Of a DNA stretch of 64,000 bases, positions 36,474-46,467 are shown piece after piece. Below the pieces are notes generated by a model that did no database searches, was not told the DNA's origin, and was given only the letters and a program-made list of their open reading frames with translations. Position 1 is the first letter of the stretch. Each line of letters begins with the position of its first letter. The DNA comes from Rehmannia glutinosa (taxonomy: Eukaryota; Streptophyta; Magnoliopsida; Lamiales; Orobanchaceae). Where the stretch lies: assembly GCA_016081115.2 (NCBI GenBank), contig CM071924.1, forward strand, positions 92,022,616-92,086,615, written 5' to 3'. The translations under genes and the position numbers were made by a program.

Positions 36474-38056
36474 TGTTGGGAAACTATTTTATAGATTTTG
36501 ATGAATGCCATGTAAAACTTAGAATAGGAAGTTGGCACCCCATTTTGTTGTAAATTGCATTGTAATAGATAATCTGGTCGAAATGAGTTAAGTCAACTAT
36601 GCCTGAACATGCAAGAAGACAACTAGAGACTAGAAGAAGGAAGACTCCAGTTGTGAGGCGGTGAGTATGGCAAAGAAGAGAAGATAGGAACTCGATGAAG
36701 GTGCACGGTGAGATGCGGTGAGTGAAGTATGTCAAGTCAACTCAAGATAGCCAAGTCTCAAGTTGAAGTGACGGAAGAGTCATCCAATGATTGGAAGGCT
36801 CGACTCAAGTCACACGGGAAAAGGCAAGGAAATGCATCAAGTCGAGATAATCGAAAGAGATCCGTTGCATCGTAAATCAAGAGAATTACTTAAACAAGTA
36901 ATACTTCCATACTACCTTTCTTAAAGTGCACTGATCCCAGAAGCGTGCAAAAGGAATAAACAATGGGAAGCACTGCACCTGTGTCAGATCTCTGAAAAGC
37001 TGAAGGATCATGTATACGAGGAAATGTCAATTCCAAGAAATGCAACAAGACAAGCCAACGACCACAAGTGACTTTCAAAACAAGCCTATCTCTTCAACGG
37101 GCAGATTTTTGAAAGACCATTATAAAAGGCTGAGGAGTTTATTTGAGAAAAGGTTACCTGACCATCTGAGAATCGAATACAAGCAAGAAAGAAACATTTG
37201 TAACCTGAAATATTCTCAAGTTATTAAACGCTCAATCCTCAAGCCTACATTAGGAAGGAAATCAATCCTACACTCACCTGTGAAGGAAAGACGACTTCAA
37301 TCAGTTGAAGAGGAAATATTTGAAGAATCAAGGGGTCTACATTCCACGAAGGATTGTAGGAAGGTTCAAGGTCGAACCAAGCTTAAGTTAGTTGGAGGGC
37401 TTCGTGATCAAATCCAAGGAACTTGAGCAAGTGGGATGTAAGCAAGGTACCGCCCTGTGAAGAAGGTTCGAGTCGTATGAGAAGCCAATTTGTGTGACCA
37501 AGGCATCTCGTGATCGAGTCCCAAAGGATCAAGTCGAGTTGTGTGATCAAGACTTGTATCCGGGACCGTTAACCACTTTGTATATTGATCAAGACTTAGT
37601 GGATTCCTCCAGGAGTTGGAGAAGAGAGAGTAGAAGAATTACCCCATCTTCGAACCTCTATAAAAACTTATTGTGTCATTTACATTTCAAAGACTTTAAT
37701 TTCGCATATTACATTTATATCACGATAAATTTGCTATCCAATTGATAATCAACAAAGTGCTAAAACCAAGTATTGAAACAAACTTAAACCAAAATCAAGG
37801 GTGTTAAGTCTTCCGCTGAAAAACATATCACAGTCAAGTTAAGTCTTTAGTCAAAACAGCTGAGTTATTCTATCAACAGCTCAGTCGAGTCTGTTGAGTG
37901 GCTAACTCCGCTGATTAACTAACTTAGCTGTCCATCAAGGACTTAGCTGTGTAGTATTAACTCTGAATATTTAAAAGGACTAATTTTGAAAAGTTGGTAA
38001 GGTTTATTCAACCCCCCCCCTTCTAAACCTTACACTCACACCCCTTAGGACCTACA
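36474..38056 (+). repeat. 3' LTR of element C
   Basis: It is 1583 bp, from TGTTGGGAAA to CCTACA. Frames within it (for example 37010-37426) are incidental. It matches the split 5' LTR closely, but several differences are short indels around tcga/gatc/ctcg words. Confidence 0.93.
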
Positions 38057-38061
38057 CCATC

Positions 38062-38880
38062 TATGTAATGTCAGTAGAGTCTGCATATGTACACAAGACA
38101 CGGAAGAATGAAACAGCAGATTTGTGGCATGCAAGGCTGGGGCATGTGAGCTATCATAAGCTAAAGGTGATGATGAAGAAATCAATGCTCAAGGGTCTTC
38201 CTCTACTTGAGATCAGAGATGATACTATATGTCCTGGCTGTCAATATGGTAAAGCACACCAGTTACCATTTGAAGAATCAAGCTATAGAGTAAAGAAGCC
38301 GTTAGAGACAGTACATTCCGACGTGCTATATGGTGACATTTATTGACGACTTCTCGAGGTACGTTTGGGTTTTCTTTATAAAAGAAAAATCAGAGGTATT
38401 TGCAAAATTTAAAGATTTCAAAGAAAATGTTGAAAGAGAAATCGGAGAAAAGATACAATGTCTTCGCACGGATAATGGGGGAGAATACACATCAAGAGAA
38501 TTCTCCCAATATTTGAAGGACCAAAAAATACACCATCAGCTGACATGTCCAAACACTCCACAACAGAATGGTGTAGCAGAAAGGAAAAATCGACACCTTG
38601 CAGAAACGTGTCGAAGTATGATACACGCTAAAAATGTACCAGCAAGGTTTTGGGCTTAAGGTATGAAGACAGCAACACATGTAATAAATAGGCTACCACA
38701 AGAAAAGTTGGGATTTATGTCACCATTCGAGAAACTATGGAAAATCAAACCAATTGTGAGCGACTTCAGAGTCTTTGGATGTGTCTGTTACGTGTTTGTG
38801 ATGAGTCATCTGCGAAGTGAGTTCGACAAGAAGGCAATTAGGTGCATATTTGTGGGATATGATAGTCAAAGAAAATGATG
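38062..38880 (+). pseudogene. Integrase of element B
   Basis: Translation of element B resumes after element C with the zinc-binding segment (LWHARLGHVSYHKL, then CPGCQYGK). The catalytic core has the first Asp in HSD. A deletion and frameshift follow at about 38325-38335. The second Asp is in LRTDNGGEYTS and the Glu in NGVAERKNRHL. A stop at 38657 follows FWA. The next frame gives THVINRLPQEKLGF and the C-terminal FVGYD end. The catalytic residues survive, but the frame is broken. Confidence 0.9.
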
Positions 38881-39268
38881 GAGATGTTGTGACCCAACTA
38901 CTAATCGGTGCTACACATCTCGCAATGTGATATTTGATGAAGCATCCTCTTGGTGGACGCCGCAAAAATTGGAATTACCAGACTCAACCGAAATTGAGGA
39001 TCAACTTCAGGAGAAATTAGTGAAACTTCCAGAAACACAAAAGAGTTTTGACGAAACTGAAAGCGAGCAAGAACTTGAAGATTCCCCAAGAGCAACCCAA
39101 AGTCCTTGGAAAACTGGAATACACGAAGCAACACCAGAAATAACAAGGCCAAGTCAATTAGAATAGATTGAAGCACCACAAGAAGATATTGGAGATCATT
39201 CAAGCTCTTCACCACAATTAAGAAGGTCTAGTAGACAAAGGAAGCCAAATCCCAGATACGCCAATGTA

Positions 39269-40800
39269 GTGGTAGAAGAAGATATAAGTGAGACAGAACC
39301 TGAGATATTTGAAGAAGCAATTAAAAATAATGAATGGAGAAAGGCAATGAGCGAAGAGATCATGGCTCTAAGACAAAATGAGACATGGGACTTGGTACCA
39401 AAACCAGATGGAGTTAAACCTATATCTAATAAATGGGTGTATAAGATAAAAAAACGTCATGATGGATCGATAGAAATATATAAAGCTCGACTAGTGGCAC
39501 GTGGATTCTCACAACAGTATGGGTTGGATTATGATGAGACATTTAGTCCAGTGGCCAAAATCACAACAGTAAGAGTCCTAATAGCATTAGCCGCTAGCAA
39601 GTCATGGAAGTTATGGCAAATGGACGTAAAGAATACATTTCTACATGGGGAACTCGACAGAGAGATATACATGGTGCAACCTACAGGGTTTGAAGATAAG
39701 AAAAATCCCGAATATGTGTGCAAACTGAAAAAGGCTCTATATGGATTGAAGCAGGCGCCACGAGCATGGTACGGTAAGATCGCTGAATTTTTAGTTCAAT
39801 GTGGGTACTCAGTAGCACCAGCAGATTCAAGTTTTTTCGTAAAAGCACGAGAAGAAAAACTTGCAATAGTGCTGATATATGTGGATGATATCATCATCAC
39901 TGGAGATGATGAAGAAGAAATTCAACAAAATAGAAGAAATCTATTAGTAAGGTTCCAGATGAAAGAACTCGGAGAACTCAAACATTTCTTGGGGCTCGAA
40001 TTAAAGAAAACAAGTGATGGATTATTTCTATGCCAACTAAAATATGCCAAATATTTACTACAAAAATTCGGGATGATCGATTGCAAGCCGATATCAACAC
40101 CAATCGAAGCAAACGCCAAGTTATGTGCTGAAGAAGGCAAAGACTTAGAGAATGCAACTATATACAGACAGCTTGTGGGGAGTCTAATCTACTTGACGCT
40201 AACACGACCCGACATTGCATATGTAGTAGGGATCGCAAGTCAATTTATGGAAAAACCAAAGAAGCCACATCTTGAACTAGTTTGTCGTATACTAAGGTAT
40301 GTAAAAGGAACACTTGACTATGGACTTTTCTACAAGAAGAGTAGAAATTTCAAGGTTGTTGGATATTGTGACGCGGACTATGTTGGATGCCGAGATACTA
40401 TAATGTCTACTACTGGATATGTTTTCAGTTTTGGGTTAGCTGCAATTTCATGGTGTAGCAAAAAAGACAGTCTGATGTCCTTATCGGATGAGAGAGGCCG
40501 AGTATCGGCGGCAAAGAATGGTCGCTCAAGAAAGTACATGGTTGATGCAATTATTGAAAGATCTACATCAACCAATTAACTATGCAGTAGAATTATATTG
40601 TGATAATCAGTCACTATTCGCATAGCAGAGAACCCAGTATGTCACGCGAGAACAAAACATGTCGAAGTACACTATCACTTCATTAGAGAAAAAGTACTTA
40701 AAGGAGACATCGAGATGAAGCATATTAGACGTATTCACAAAAGCGCTTAACGTCTCAAAGTTTGAAGACTTTCGAACACGTCTTGGAATGGTTCAACTAG
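39269..40800 (+). pseudogene. Reverse transcriptase / RNase H of element B
   Basis: An uninterrupted frame of 436 residues (39269-40579) covers the whole reverse transcriptase and the start of RNase H. Landmarks are KARLVARGFSQQYGLDYDET, LWQMDVKNTFLHGELDREIY, KKALYGLKQAPRAWY, the catalytic YVDDIIITGD, and GYCDADYVGCRDTIMSTTGY of RNase H. After 40500 the frame is lost (a changed AEY-type segment), but the RNase H tail is readable in other frames to about 40800 (VFTKAL, then FRTRLGMVQL). The ATG at 39269 is not a true start; the protein is part of a polyprotein. It is the best preserved transposon enzyme in the window. Confidence 0.92.
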
Positions 40801-40837
40801 AAAATTCAACTCGTGAAAATGTCGGTGCTGAGGGGGA

Positions 40838-40851
40838 GATTTGAAAATCAT
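40838..40851 (+). promoter_or_regulatory. Polypurine tract of element B
   Basis: tgagggggagatt-type purine tract immediately before the LTR start at 40852. Confidence 0.85.
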
Positions 40852-41230
40852 CACCGCCATAATAGAAAAATCTGGAAATGATATGATATGATACAAAAGT
40901 AAGATTATGCTAGATTAATTTAGATAACTAATAAATTAATTAAACATAAAAAAATAAAATAAGACAAAACCGACATACTAGAACAATCCTTACATTAGTA
41001 TATATATGTGTGATTGTGTTACATGTGTGTACGTGAGATAAGAAGCAAAAAGAAAAGAATGATATATACATTAGTGGAGTGAGGTGTGTGTATTAGTGGA
41101 GTGCTTAGATAAAGTGCATAGTGTGTGAGAGAGAGAGAGAGAGAGAGAAAGGCAAATAATTGCCTTGGGTTGTAACCATATTTGTATCCAATTTATGTTA
41201 ATAAAATAATTTTATTATTAAAATTCTACA
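40852..41230 (+). repeat. 3' LTR of element B
   Basis: It is 379 bp, nearly identical to 20361-20773 apart from a shorter (GA)n tract and a few substitutions. Confidence 0.93.
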
Positions 41231-41289
41231 TCCCATTCGAAATCTCAGTTCTGTCATATGGTTTTGTAAGCGAATTTCCAACTTTTAAT

Positions 41290-42130
41290 AATTAGAAGAA
41301 ATCTCATCTCTATGCTGAATATTTTTGGATTGAGGCAATTTATGATACTTTTAAGTCAATTTTATAATACTTTTAACATGCACATTCACGTTTTAATATT
41401 TTACATTTCCCAGTGCAAAATACTGATACTTTTTATATATAAATTGATACTTTTCAGATTAATATGATATTTTTTAGGCTATTTTAATTGATAGTGGACT
41501 CCCCATAAATGAATTACTAACTCGTTGAATTTTCATATAATTACTGATACTTTTTATATTATTTATGATACTTTTCAACAACAAAATGAATATTTTCGAA
41601 AAAGTGGCAAATTGATACTTTTAAGTCAATGTATGATACTTTTAGGGCAATTTCTGATATAATTAAGGCATTTTCTGATACTTTAAAACATCATTAATGT
41701 TCACATATTTGTATACAAGAACAACATTACAAACTGATACTTTTAAGGCAATTAATGATACGTTGAAGGCAATTTCTAATACTTTAAGCATCAAACATCT
41801 AACATGCAGAGTGATATAACATATATTCAATTTTGAAATACAATGACATGAAATTGATACGTTTAAGGCAAATTCTGATACTTTTTAATTTATGATACTT
41901 CAAAGCATCAATTTAACGGATTTGTATACAAATTTTATTATAAACCAATACTTTTAAGTCAATTTATGATATTTTTAAGGTAATATCTGATATACTTTAA
42001 GTATCAAATATCTAACATGCTGAGTGATATAATTTTGAATTACATATAGTGACATAAAACATTCTAAGGAAATTATTGATAATTGTAAGGCAATTTCTGA
42101 TACTTTTAAGAATCAATATCCACAGATTTA
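41290..42130 (+). repeat. AT-rich tandem array built on gatacttttaaggcaattt
   Basis: Words like gatacttttaaggcaattt recur about every 20-40 bases in this stretch. Larger blocks containing atctaacatgc(a/t)gagtgatat repeat at about 41800 and 42010, suggesting a unit near 210 bp. It is followed at 42480-42516 by the gtaagatggtctta end also seen beside the array at 18717-19640. Confidence 0.75.
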
Positions 42131-42654
42131 TACAGAAACTTTCTTACAAACTAATATAGTACTTCGAAAGTGACGAAACGAGAAAAAACAAGAAAAAGAA
42201 CGACAAACACTCAAAAGCAAGAAGAAGCGAGAGGAAACGAGAAGAAGTTTTATCGGCGACGGAGAAGAAGAAGTTTTATCAACGACGGAGAAGAAGAAGA
42301 AGAAGAAAAAGAAAAAAGAATAAGAATAGCAGAAGCAGTAGAAGAACAAGAAGAAGAAAAAGAAAAAAGGGAAAAGGAAAAGAAGAAGAAGAACCTAGTT
42401 TAAAACCAAAAAAGAAAATTAAAACTAAAAAAACTAAATTTGGGCGGGTATAAAAAGCGGGTTGGGTAAATAGGATCTCTCTTACGGATATAGACCGGTA
42501 AGATGGTCTTATACAAGTTTTTGCTACATATAAAAACTGATTTTTGTAACATTTAACTCTGCACTGAAATAGAATTTACCCATTTTTGACGTGGTTCCCC
42601 TTTCTCCCCCTCGTCATGCACGTCATCCCCTCTCTTCTCACTCACGTGGTCTCA

Positions 42655-42656
<2 letters not shown>

Positions 42657-42726
<70 letters not shown>
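42657..42726. repeat. (TC)n microsatellite
   Basis: About 35 TC units. The flanks carry cacgtggt on both sides (42642 and 42740). Frames reading as poly-Leu/Ser here are not genes. Confidence 0.97.
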
Positions 42727-42732
<6 letters not shown>

Positions 42733-42839
42733 AACTTTTCACGTGGTCCCCCTCTCTCTCTTTCATAGTTCTCTCTCCTCACACCCTCATTCCTCTCTCT
42801 ATCTACACTTAGGATTTTACATTTAAAAAAATCTCACAA

Positions 42840-43430
42840 AAGTGTGAAATGTTTCACTTATAATTGTAATATTTTTCAGATAAATAATGTTAATTTTGTT
42901 ACTTTGAAAACATATACTTTTTAGGGTAAACATGATATGTTTAATAAAAAAATGATATTGTTTTTTAAAAAGAATTGATATTTATTTTAATAAGTGATAT
43001 CTTTTAATAAGAAGCCATACTTTTTTCATAATAAGTGATATTTTATATTACAAAAAAGTTGTATTTTTTAATAAAAATGATTTTATCCCCAAAAGAAGTG
43101 ATATTTTTATCAATAAGAAATAATATTTTTTTATATAAAAGTAATATTTGTTTAATAAAAGTAATATTTGTTTAATAAAAAGTGATATTTTGTTTTAATT
43201 AAAAAGTAATATTTTTTAATAAAAAAGTTATAATTTTTCATAAGAAGTGATACTTTTATCCTAAAAATGATATTTTTTAAATAAAAGGTGATATTTTTTC
43301 ATAAGTGATATTTTTTTAAATAAAAAGTGATACTTTATTTTAATAAAAATTTATTTTCAAGTCTAATGTGATATATTTTTCATAAGTAGTGATATTTTTT
43401 TCAAAAGAAGTGATACTTTATTTTCTTCAT
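42840..43430. repeat. Degenerate tandem array of aagtgatattttttaataa-type units
   Basis: Short units of about 20-30 bases with the core gtgatattttt recur some twenty times with many changes. No coding content is seen. Confidence 0.7.
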
Positions 43431-43476
43431 TTTTTTTCCTTTGTTTCATGCGTGTATATATATATATATATATATA

Positions 43477-44579
43477 GGGAGAGGGTTATATGAGACCACT
43501 TCATAGGGTAAGTCCATAGGGGACCAATCCTACCATATATCTAATTTTTTCAAGTGGTCATGCGATTTAAGAGGCAAAATTGCAAATTACAAGCTAGTTA
43601 ATTAACCACAGGGGTAAATTAGTTATCATCTCAAAGCAATATTCATGGATTCACGTATTCATGGGATTTACGCAATCCTTCCAAATCTCAAAACAAAATC
43701 GCGTAACAATCTTCATCCTTCTTCAACGCACTACTGTGAGAAATTCTTCATCTTTCTTCTTCAAAGCATTACCAGAGGCTGAAAAAAGTTGCAGACAATT
43801 CGCCATAGTTGCTAAAACTCGATTCTGATTAGAAGGTTGCTTATGAAGATGTAATTTGTTGCTTGTATAGATGTGTCATGGTGCTTTTAGATATATTAAC
43901 TACATAAACAAATCATGAGCAAGAAATCCATACTACATAAGCAACAAGTCTATACTACATAAGCAACGAATATACACTACGTATGCACCACGAATACATT
44001 AACTACATAAGCAAGTCATAAGCAACAACCCCATATTACATAAGCAACGAATATACATTATGTATGCACCACAATTGCATTAACTACATAAGCAAGTCAT
44101 AAGCAACAAACTCATACTACATAAGTAACACGTCTATACTACATAAGCAACGAATATACACTACGTATGCACCACAGATACATTAACTACATAAGCAAGT
44201 CATAAGCAACAACTCATACTACATGAGCAATAAGCCTATACTACATAAGCAACGAATATACACTACACATGCATCACAGATACATTAACTGTATAAGCAA
44301 GTCATAAGCAACAAACCTATACTACATAAGCAACAGAGAAATGTTTTTGAAACTGAAACGCTGGAGAGAGAGTGTGCGTGAAATCGCGTGAAAGAAGGAA
44401 TGAAATCTTGGTAATTGATTCTAAAGTGCCAAATTACCACCCTACCCTTTTTAATTGCTGAAACAAAAAAATAAACATAAAAAAGCTCTAAAAATCTGGA
44501 CCATCCAAAATTGTTGATTTATAGTTAGGATGTGTCCCCATGGACTCACCCCAAGTAGGAGGACCTATTTGATCCATAT

Positions 44580-44581
<2 letters not shown>
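43477..44581. mobile_element. MITE-like element inserted in a TA microsatellite
   Basis: The left end (gggagagggttatatgagac, then gtccataggggac) and the right end in reverse complement (ggatatggatcaaataggtc, then gtccatggggaca) are similar over about 60 bp. Each is abutted by a TA dinucleotide tract (43455-43476 and 44582-44618). The arrangement resembles plant elements that target TA repeats. The 1.1 kb interior includes a minisatellite and no coding sequence. Confidence 0.65.
43900..44334 (+). repeat. Minisatellite of ctacataagcaac-type subunits
   Basis: Subunits of about 20 bases with the core actacataagcaa are arranged in larger units of 81-103 bp. The marker cgaatatacactacgtatgc (with variants) occurs at 43967, 44048, 44151 and 44252. 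Confidence 0.85.
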
Positions 44582-44639
<58 letters not shown>

Positions 44640-44688
44640 CCATGTGAGAAGTGAGAGGGGGACCGAGAGAGAATTTGACATGAGGAGT

Positions 44689-44759
<71 letters not shown>
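44582..44759. repeat. Adjacent (TA)n, (AG)n and (GA)n microsatellites
   Basis: A TA tract at 44582-44618 runs into AG repeats (44619-44639), and a second GA tract spans 44690-44759. Frames across them are artefacts. Confidence 0.95.
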
Positions 44760-44763
<4 letters not shown>

Positions 44764-44819
44764 AGGGTTGGTGAGAGAAAGAAGGGAGAACAATGACATA
44801 AAAATGAGGGGAAGATCAT

Positions 44820-45990
44820 GCAAGGCTCTATCTCACTGATTTAGATTCGTGAGACGGTCCTCATTCAAGCTCTTGTGAAACAAAATGAGGGGAGCATATG
44901 TAATTGTACAAACTACAAACTACAAACTACATGGGTAGAGAAGAAAAGGAAGATATGAAAATCAATTATTCTTTTTTTTGTCAATTTTCTTTGTACTTAC
45001 TAGTTGACGTTTTTATGAATGAAATAATGAAATTATTTGTATTATTAAAGAAATAATCAAATGAATTTTTCTATCGCAAGTTCTCAATAATGTCTTTTGG
45101 CCTTTTGGGGGCCAAAACAACCCATACCTCTTTGTTTTTTTCTTTTATTACTTATTTTTAAATAATTTTTTTCTGTGCCCTTCTTTTTTTTAAATGTTTG
45201 GAACCAACGAAACCATGTCTGTGAAAAATATGTGGTGTCACATCTCGCCACCGTTGAATTAAGCTTATCATTACATGAGCAAAAAATCTTAATCAAGTTG
45301 CAGAGCTGAAGAATATTCTTGGCAGAAGATTAATCTAAGATTCAAAAGATTCTGTATCATGGGATACTTGTCCACGTGTAACATGAAATAAACCAAAAAA
45401 CCATGGATGATTATTGCGAGCTAGATCTCTTCGCCAAAAAAATCTTGGTCAGGCATCGAGGGTTGACCATATATGATGTGGTTAAAAATAGGCATTAATT
45501 AAAAGTTCAATTATCCTTCTATGCTCAAGTCAGAAAACAAGAGCGCTTGGAATCATCAAATAAATAAAACACAAATTAAATCATACCTCTTTATCAAAGG
45601 GTTTTATTAGTAATTAAATCAAAGTAGTTGAATTTAAGGATTTTAGTTACTCCAACAATCCAATATATTAGAAAGATAGCAACCATGCTGTCAAAAAGAA
45701 AGATAGCAACCATAGGACATAATCAAACTTAAGTAATTGAAACAAAATAAGATTTTTCTTCCTTATCAAATTATAGTCAAATTAGAAAAACCAAATTAAT
45801 TTACATCATATCAATATATCTTTGATTCAAAAGGATCAAACAAGTCTGAAAGTACATGTTATTCAAATCAATCTAAGTATACAATCTCAGATACAAATAA
45901 ATTACAATGTTTACGTTGTTTGAGATAAATATTTTTGACAGGAAAAACTTGTATTATCATTGGTAAGATGTTAGATACAAGATTCACCAA
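44820..45990. other. Gene-free stretch 3' of the P450
   Basis: A repeat end (gattcgtgagacggtcctca) lies at 44844-44864. Otherwise AT-rich sequence with no recognisable gene. Confidence 0.5.
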
Positions 45991-46179
45991 CTAAAAAGAA
46001 ATATTTCTTGTCGCCCAACAAAATGACGAAGGAGAACAAATATCAAATTTGGCTAAAGAATGAACCACAATATTTGATTGCCTAGGAGTATGAATAAAAT
46101 CCAAAGCACATAATATAGAATATCCAAAATCGTTTAGCAGTTGTGACTGCTTGCACCAATCATGATTATATTGTAACAT
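45991..46179 (-). pseudogene. LINE-type RNase H fragment
   Basis: The 62-residue minus-strand frame contains ALDFIHTPRQSNIVVHSLAK, resembling the last part of the RNase H domain attached to plant LINE reverse transcriptases (a conserved PR..N..AHxLAK signature, with His-His changed to Val-His). No reverse transcriptase part is found upstream in this window. It is a short relic; a cellular RNase-H-like protein fragment is an alternative. Confidence 0.45.
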
Positions 46180-46289
46180 TTGTTTGAAATAATTAGTACT
46201 ATATATAGTAGCTAGATTATTGTGTCCATTTCTTTTCTGCAGTAGAATTGTGCTATAAATGTGCTTCCCTCACATTTACATTAATATAA

Positions 46290-46445
46290 GGGATTGTTAC
46301 CAAAAACCCAACGTTTGGGCTAATTGCAAAAGAACCAAGAGGTTTTGAAATTATAAAAAAACCTATGAGGTTTGATTGTATCTTAAATTTAAAGACATAA
46401 ATGTGATATTTTGATAAACGTAAGGGGGTTTTTGAAATGTTTTTT
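46290..46445. mobile_element. Small MITE just downstream of the P450 stop codon
   Basis: It starts near gggattgttaccaaaaaccc and carries the wording cgtttgggctaatt found also at 57418-57650 (ggataattac and tttgggctaatta on its minus strand). It ends about 22 bp from the P450 stop codon and so lies in the likely 3' untranslated region. Confidence 0.45.
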
Positions 46446-46467
46446 TTCCGGGGAAAACGTAACACTT

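Larger units (their letters stand above)
22294..38056 (+). mobile_element. Sirevirus-like copia element C (nested in B)
   Basis: LTRs begin TGTTGGGAAA and end CCTACA (CCTATA in the 5' copy). The element is flanked by the exact duplication CCATC (22289-22293 and 38057-38061), which lies inside the polyprotein of element B. Length is about 14.2 kb after removing the solo LTR inserted in its 5' LTR. Sirevirus traits are the large size, a gag with an extended coiled-coil-like part, and a long additional coding region between RNase H and the 3' LTR. All coding parts carry stops or frameshifts. Confidence 0.92.
20361..41230 (+). mobile_element. Ty1/copia element B (outermost of the nest)
   Basis: LTRs at 20361-20773 and 40852-41230 begin TGAAAATCATC and end ATTCTACA. 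The element is flanked by an exact 5-bp duplication TCCCA (20356-20360 and 41231-41235). After removal of the nested element C the length is about 5.1 kb, normal for copia. The order gag, protease, integrase, reverse transcriptase, RNase H is that of copia. The LTRs are nearly identical apart from microsatellite-length changes, so the insertion is fairly young. The coding region is nevertheless broken by stops, frameshifts and element C. Confidence 0.95.

Noticed and set aside
42586..42812. Leu/Ser-rich frames at the TC microsatellite
   Set aside because: Pure microsatellite translation.
43900..44334. Regularly spaced short repeats that look array-like
   Set aside because: The repeats are degenerate and spacers are themselves repeats. 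The window is a plant nuclear sequence, so this is a minisatellite and not a CRISPR array.
44530..44823. Frames reading as poly-Arg/Glu or poly-Leu/Ser
   Set aside because: They are translations of GA/TC and TA microsatellites, with no protein family content.
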